Source: Oscillospiraceae bacterium (GTDB taxonomy: Bacteria; Bacillota; Clostridia; Oscillospirales; Ruminococcaceae). From it: a DNA stretch of 7,222 bases. The stretch is from positions 3,521 to 10,742 of the forward strand of contig DMMB01000059.1 of NCBI GenBank assembly GCA_003453215.1, given 5' to 3'. The translations under genes and the position numbers were made by a program. Shown here piece by piece: positions 6,593 through 7,222 of the stretch. The notes under the pieces were generated by a model. The model was not told the origin of the DNA, searched no databases, and worked only from the letters and a program-made list of their open reading frames with translations. The stretch's first letter is position 1. Every line of letters starts with the position of its first letter.

Positions 6593-6622
6593 ATTGTAGC
6601 AGGGAACGGGGGCGGTGTGCAA
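6593..6622 (-). promoter_or_regulatory. Promoter of rsuA
   Basis: On the minus strand, TTGCAC (6617-6622) and TACAAT (6593-6598) are separated by 18 bases. The -10 matches five of six consensus positions and the -35 three. The leader would be very short, about 17-20 bases, just enough for the ribosome-binding site AAAGGGGG. The -35 lies in the loop and arm of a GC-rich inverted repeat (6609-6629). Confidence 0.6.
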
Positions 6623-6629
6623 CCGCCCC
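6609..6629. repeat. GC-rich hairpin between the DUF4830-like gene and rsuA
   Basis: Arms GGGGCGGT (6609-6616) and ACCGCCCC (6622-6629) form a perfect 8-bp stem with a five-base loop. On the minus strand it follows the stop of the DUF4830-like gene by 12 bases, but no T-run follows, so it would be a poor intrinsic terminator. Its arms and TTGCA-containing centre closely resemble the first hairpin at the left edge (1-29). It overlaps the -35 element of the rsuA promoter. Confidence 0.7.
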
Positions 6630-6641
6630 GCACCGTTTTTG

Positions 6642-7112
6642 TTATCCCGGTATCACCGCCGCACAAAAGCCGCCCTGCTCCATCGCACTTATATCGGCCG
6701 CAACAATCCGTTCTTTGTACACAAGAATGTGTGCTGCCACGTCATCTTTCTCGGGATAATTGGTGATGTGGTAGGTGTATTCCATCACCGGTTTGCCCCG
6801 CAGTTTTTCCAGGTTAAAGCCCTGCGCCTGCTGCAGCGAAGCATACCCGGTATAGGTTTCGTCCCACTCTGCCGGAATAATAACCTCTTCTTCGCTTATT
6901 GCCGGCAGTTCCGCCTCCCAGCCATATTTCTGCAGGAATTCTATCCGCTGATTTTCCTCCCCGCCCGGAATTCCCTTATTAAAGATACTCCATGCCGGCA
7001 GAACCGTCGGCTGCCCGCTGGTCAGCACCACCGTCCCCGCCACCGCTGCCACCAGCAGCACCGCAAAGGCCAAAACGCTGCCCCGACGCAGCCGCACCGA
7101 ATGATAACCCAT
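6642..7112 (-). CDS. Membrane-anchored DUF4830-like protein of unknown function
   Basis: The 156-residue protein has a short basic N-terminus (HSVRLRRG), one membrane segment (about 12-31), and a small extracellular domain (about 55-142). That domain resembles the clostridial DUF4830 family, with NQRIEFLQKYGWE (54-66), an EEVIIPAEWDETY stretch (75-87), LQQAQGFNLEKLRGK (93-107), and a closing YTYHITNYP and LVYKERIVAADI. I recognise the family pattern from memory and know no function for it; cell-surface or sporulation-linked roles would be guesses. I chose the ATG at 7112, because AGGAG lies seven bases upstream. An in-frame ATG at 7142 would put ten hydrophilic residues over that ribosome-binding site. 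No strong promoter is evident in the 80 bases before the window edge. Downstream lies a GC-rich hairpin and then rsuA. Confidence 0.82.
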   Translation of the reverse strand: MGYHSVRLRRGSVLAFAVLLVAAVAGTVVLTSGQPTVLPAWSIFNKGIPGGEENQRIEFLQKYGWEAELPAISEEEVIIPAEWDETYTGYASLQQAQGFNLEKLRGKPVMEYTYHITNYPEKDDVAAHILVYKERIVAADISAMEQGGFCAAVIPG

Positions 7113-7206
7113 ATGCCCACTCCTCTCTGCTTCTCGTTCCATCTGTATGCAGCCGGCCGGTAAAATAGAGATAGCAGCAAAAGAAAATCCCTGCCGTGGG
7201 CTGGTT

Positions 7207-7222
7207 CCGGCCGCAGGCCCGG
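7207..7222. repeat. Partial GC-rich inverted repeat at the right edge
   Basis: GGCC (7209-7212) and its copy at 7216-7219 enclose GCA, which is TGC on the minus strand, the same loop as the three hairpins at the left edge. CC at 7207 and GG at 7221 could extend the stem past one bulged base. The window ends here, so the element may be incomplete. Confidence 0.4.

Noticed and set aside
6569..6622. Longer rsuA start at 6622
   Set aside because: The added codons cover the likely promoter and ribosome-binding site, and the S4 domain begins directly at the GTG at 6568.
5843..6766. A 307-codon plus-strand open frame opposite rsuA
   Set aside because: It runs across the rsuA promoter and into the next gene, with a product rich in His, Arg and Pro. 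The RsuA motifs on the minus strand settle the matter.

Overview
The window reads as a chromosomal core region of a Gram-positive bacterium, most likely a member of the class Clostridia. The family is not resolved; an Oscillospiraceae/Ruminococcaceae-type organism is my guess. The evidence is the gene order ftsE-ftsX-M23 hydrolase-S41 protein, a DUF4830-type protein, strong Shine-Dalgarno sequences before nearly every gene, and a moderately GC-rich composition with AT-rich spacers. I see no phage, insertion sequence, CRISPR array, tRNA or rRNA gene.

All seven genes lie on the minus strand, so transcription runs from the right edge to the left. From right to left they are: a small membrane-anchored DUF4830-like protein (6642-7112); an RsuA-type 16S rRNA pseudouridine synthase with its own promoter and terminator (5858-6568, terminator 5799-5838); a noncoding spacer of about 435 bases ending in a sigma-A-type promoter; a PucR/CdaR-type helix-turn-helix regulator (4337-5422); then ftsE (3595-4281), ftsX (2691-3602), a secreted coiled-coil M23 endopeptidase (1406-2572) and a membrane-anchored PDZ/S41-family protein (152-1351). 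A strong rho-independent terminator (99-134) closes the cluster.

The four left-hand genes form a cell-wall hydrolysis module. FtsE (ATPase) and FtsX (membrane protein with an extracellular domain) are known to convert ATP hydrolysis into activation of a peptidoglycan hydrolase outside the cell, acting on EnvC in Escherichia coli and CwlO in Bacillus. Here the adjacent partner has the expected coiled coil and also keeps all the zinc ligands of an active M23 peptidase.

The most notable observation concerns the last gene. By its fold motifs it is a carboxyl-terminal processing protease, but the Ser, Lys and Gln positions of the catalytic centre read Gly299, Asn324 and Thr328. It therefore looks like a pseudoprotease, perhaps a PDZ scaffold for the hydrolase complex.

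A second theme is a set of GC-rich hairpins with a TGC-centred loop: three in tandem at the left edge (1-61), a close relative over the rsuA promoter (6609-6629), and another at the right edge (7207-7222). They may belong to a dispersed intergenic repeat family.
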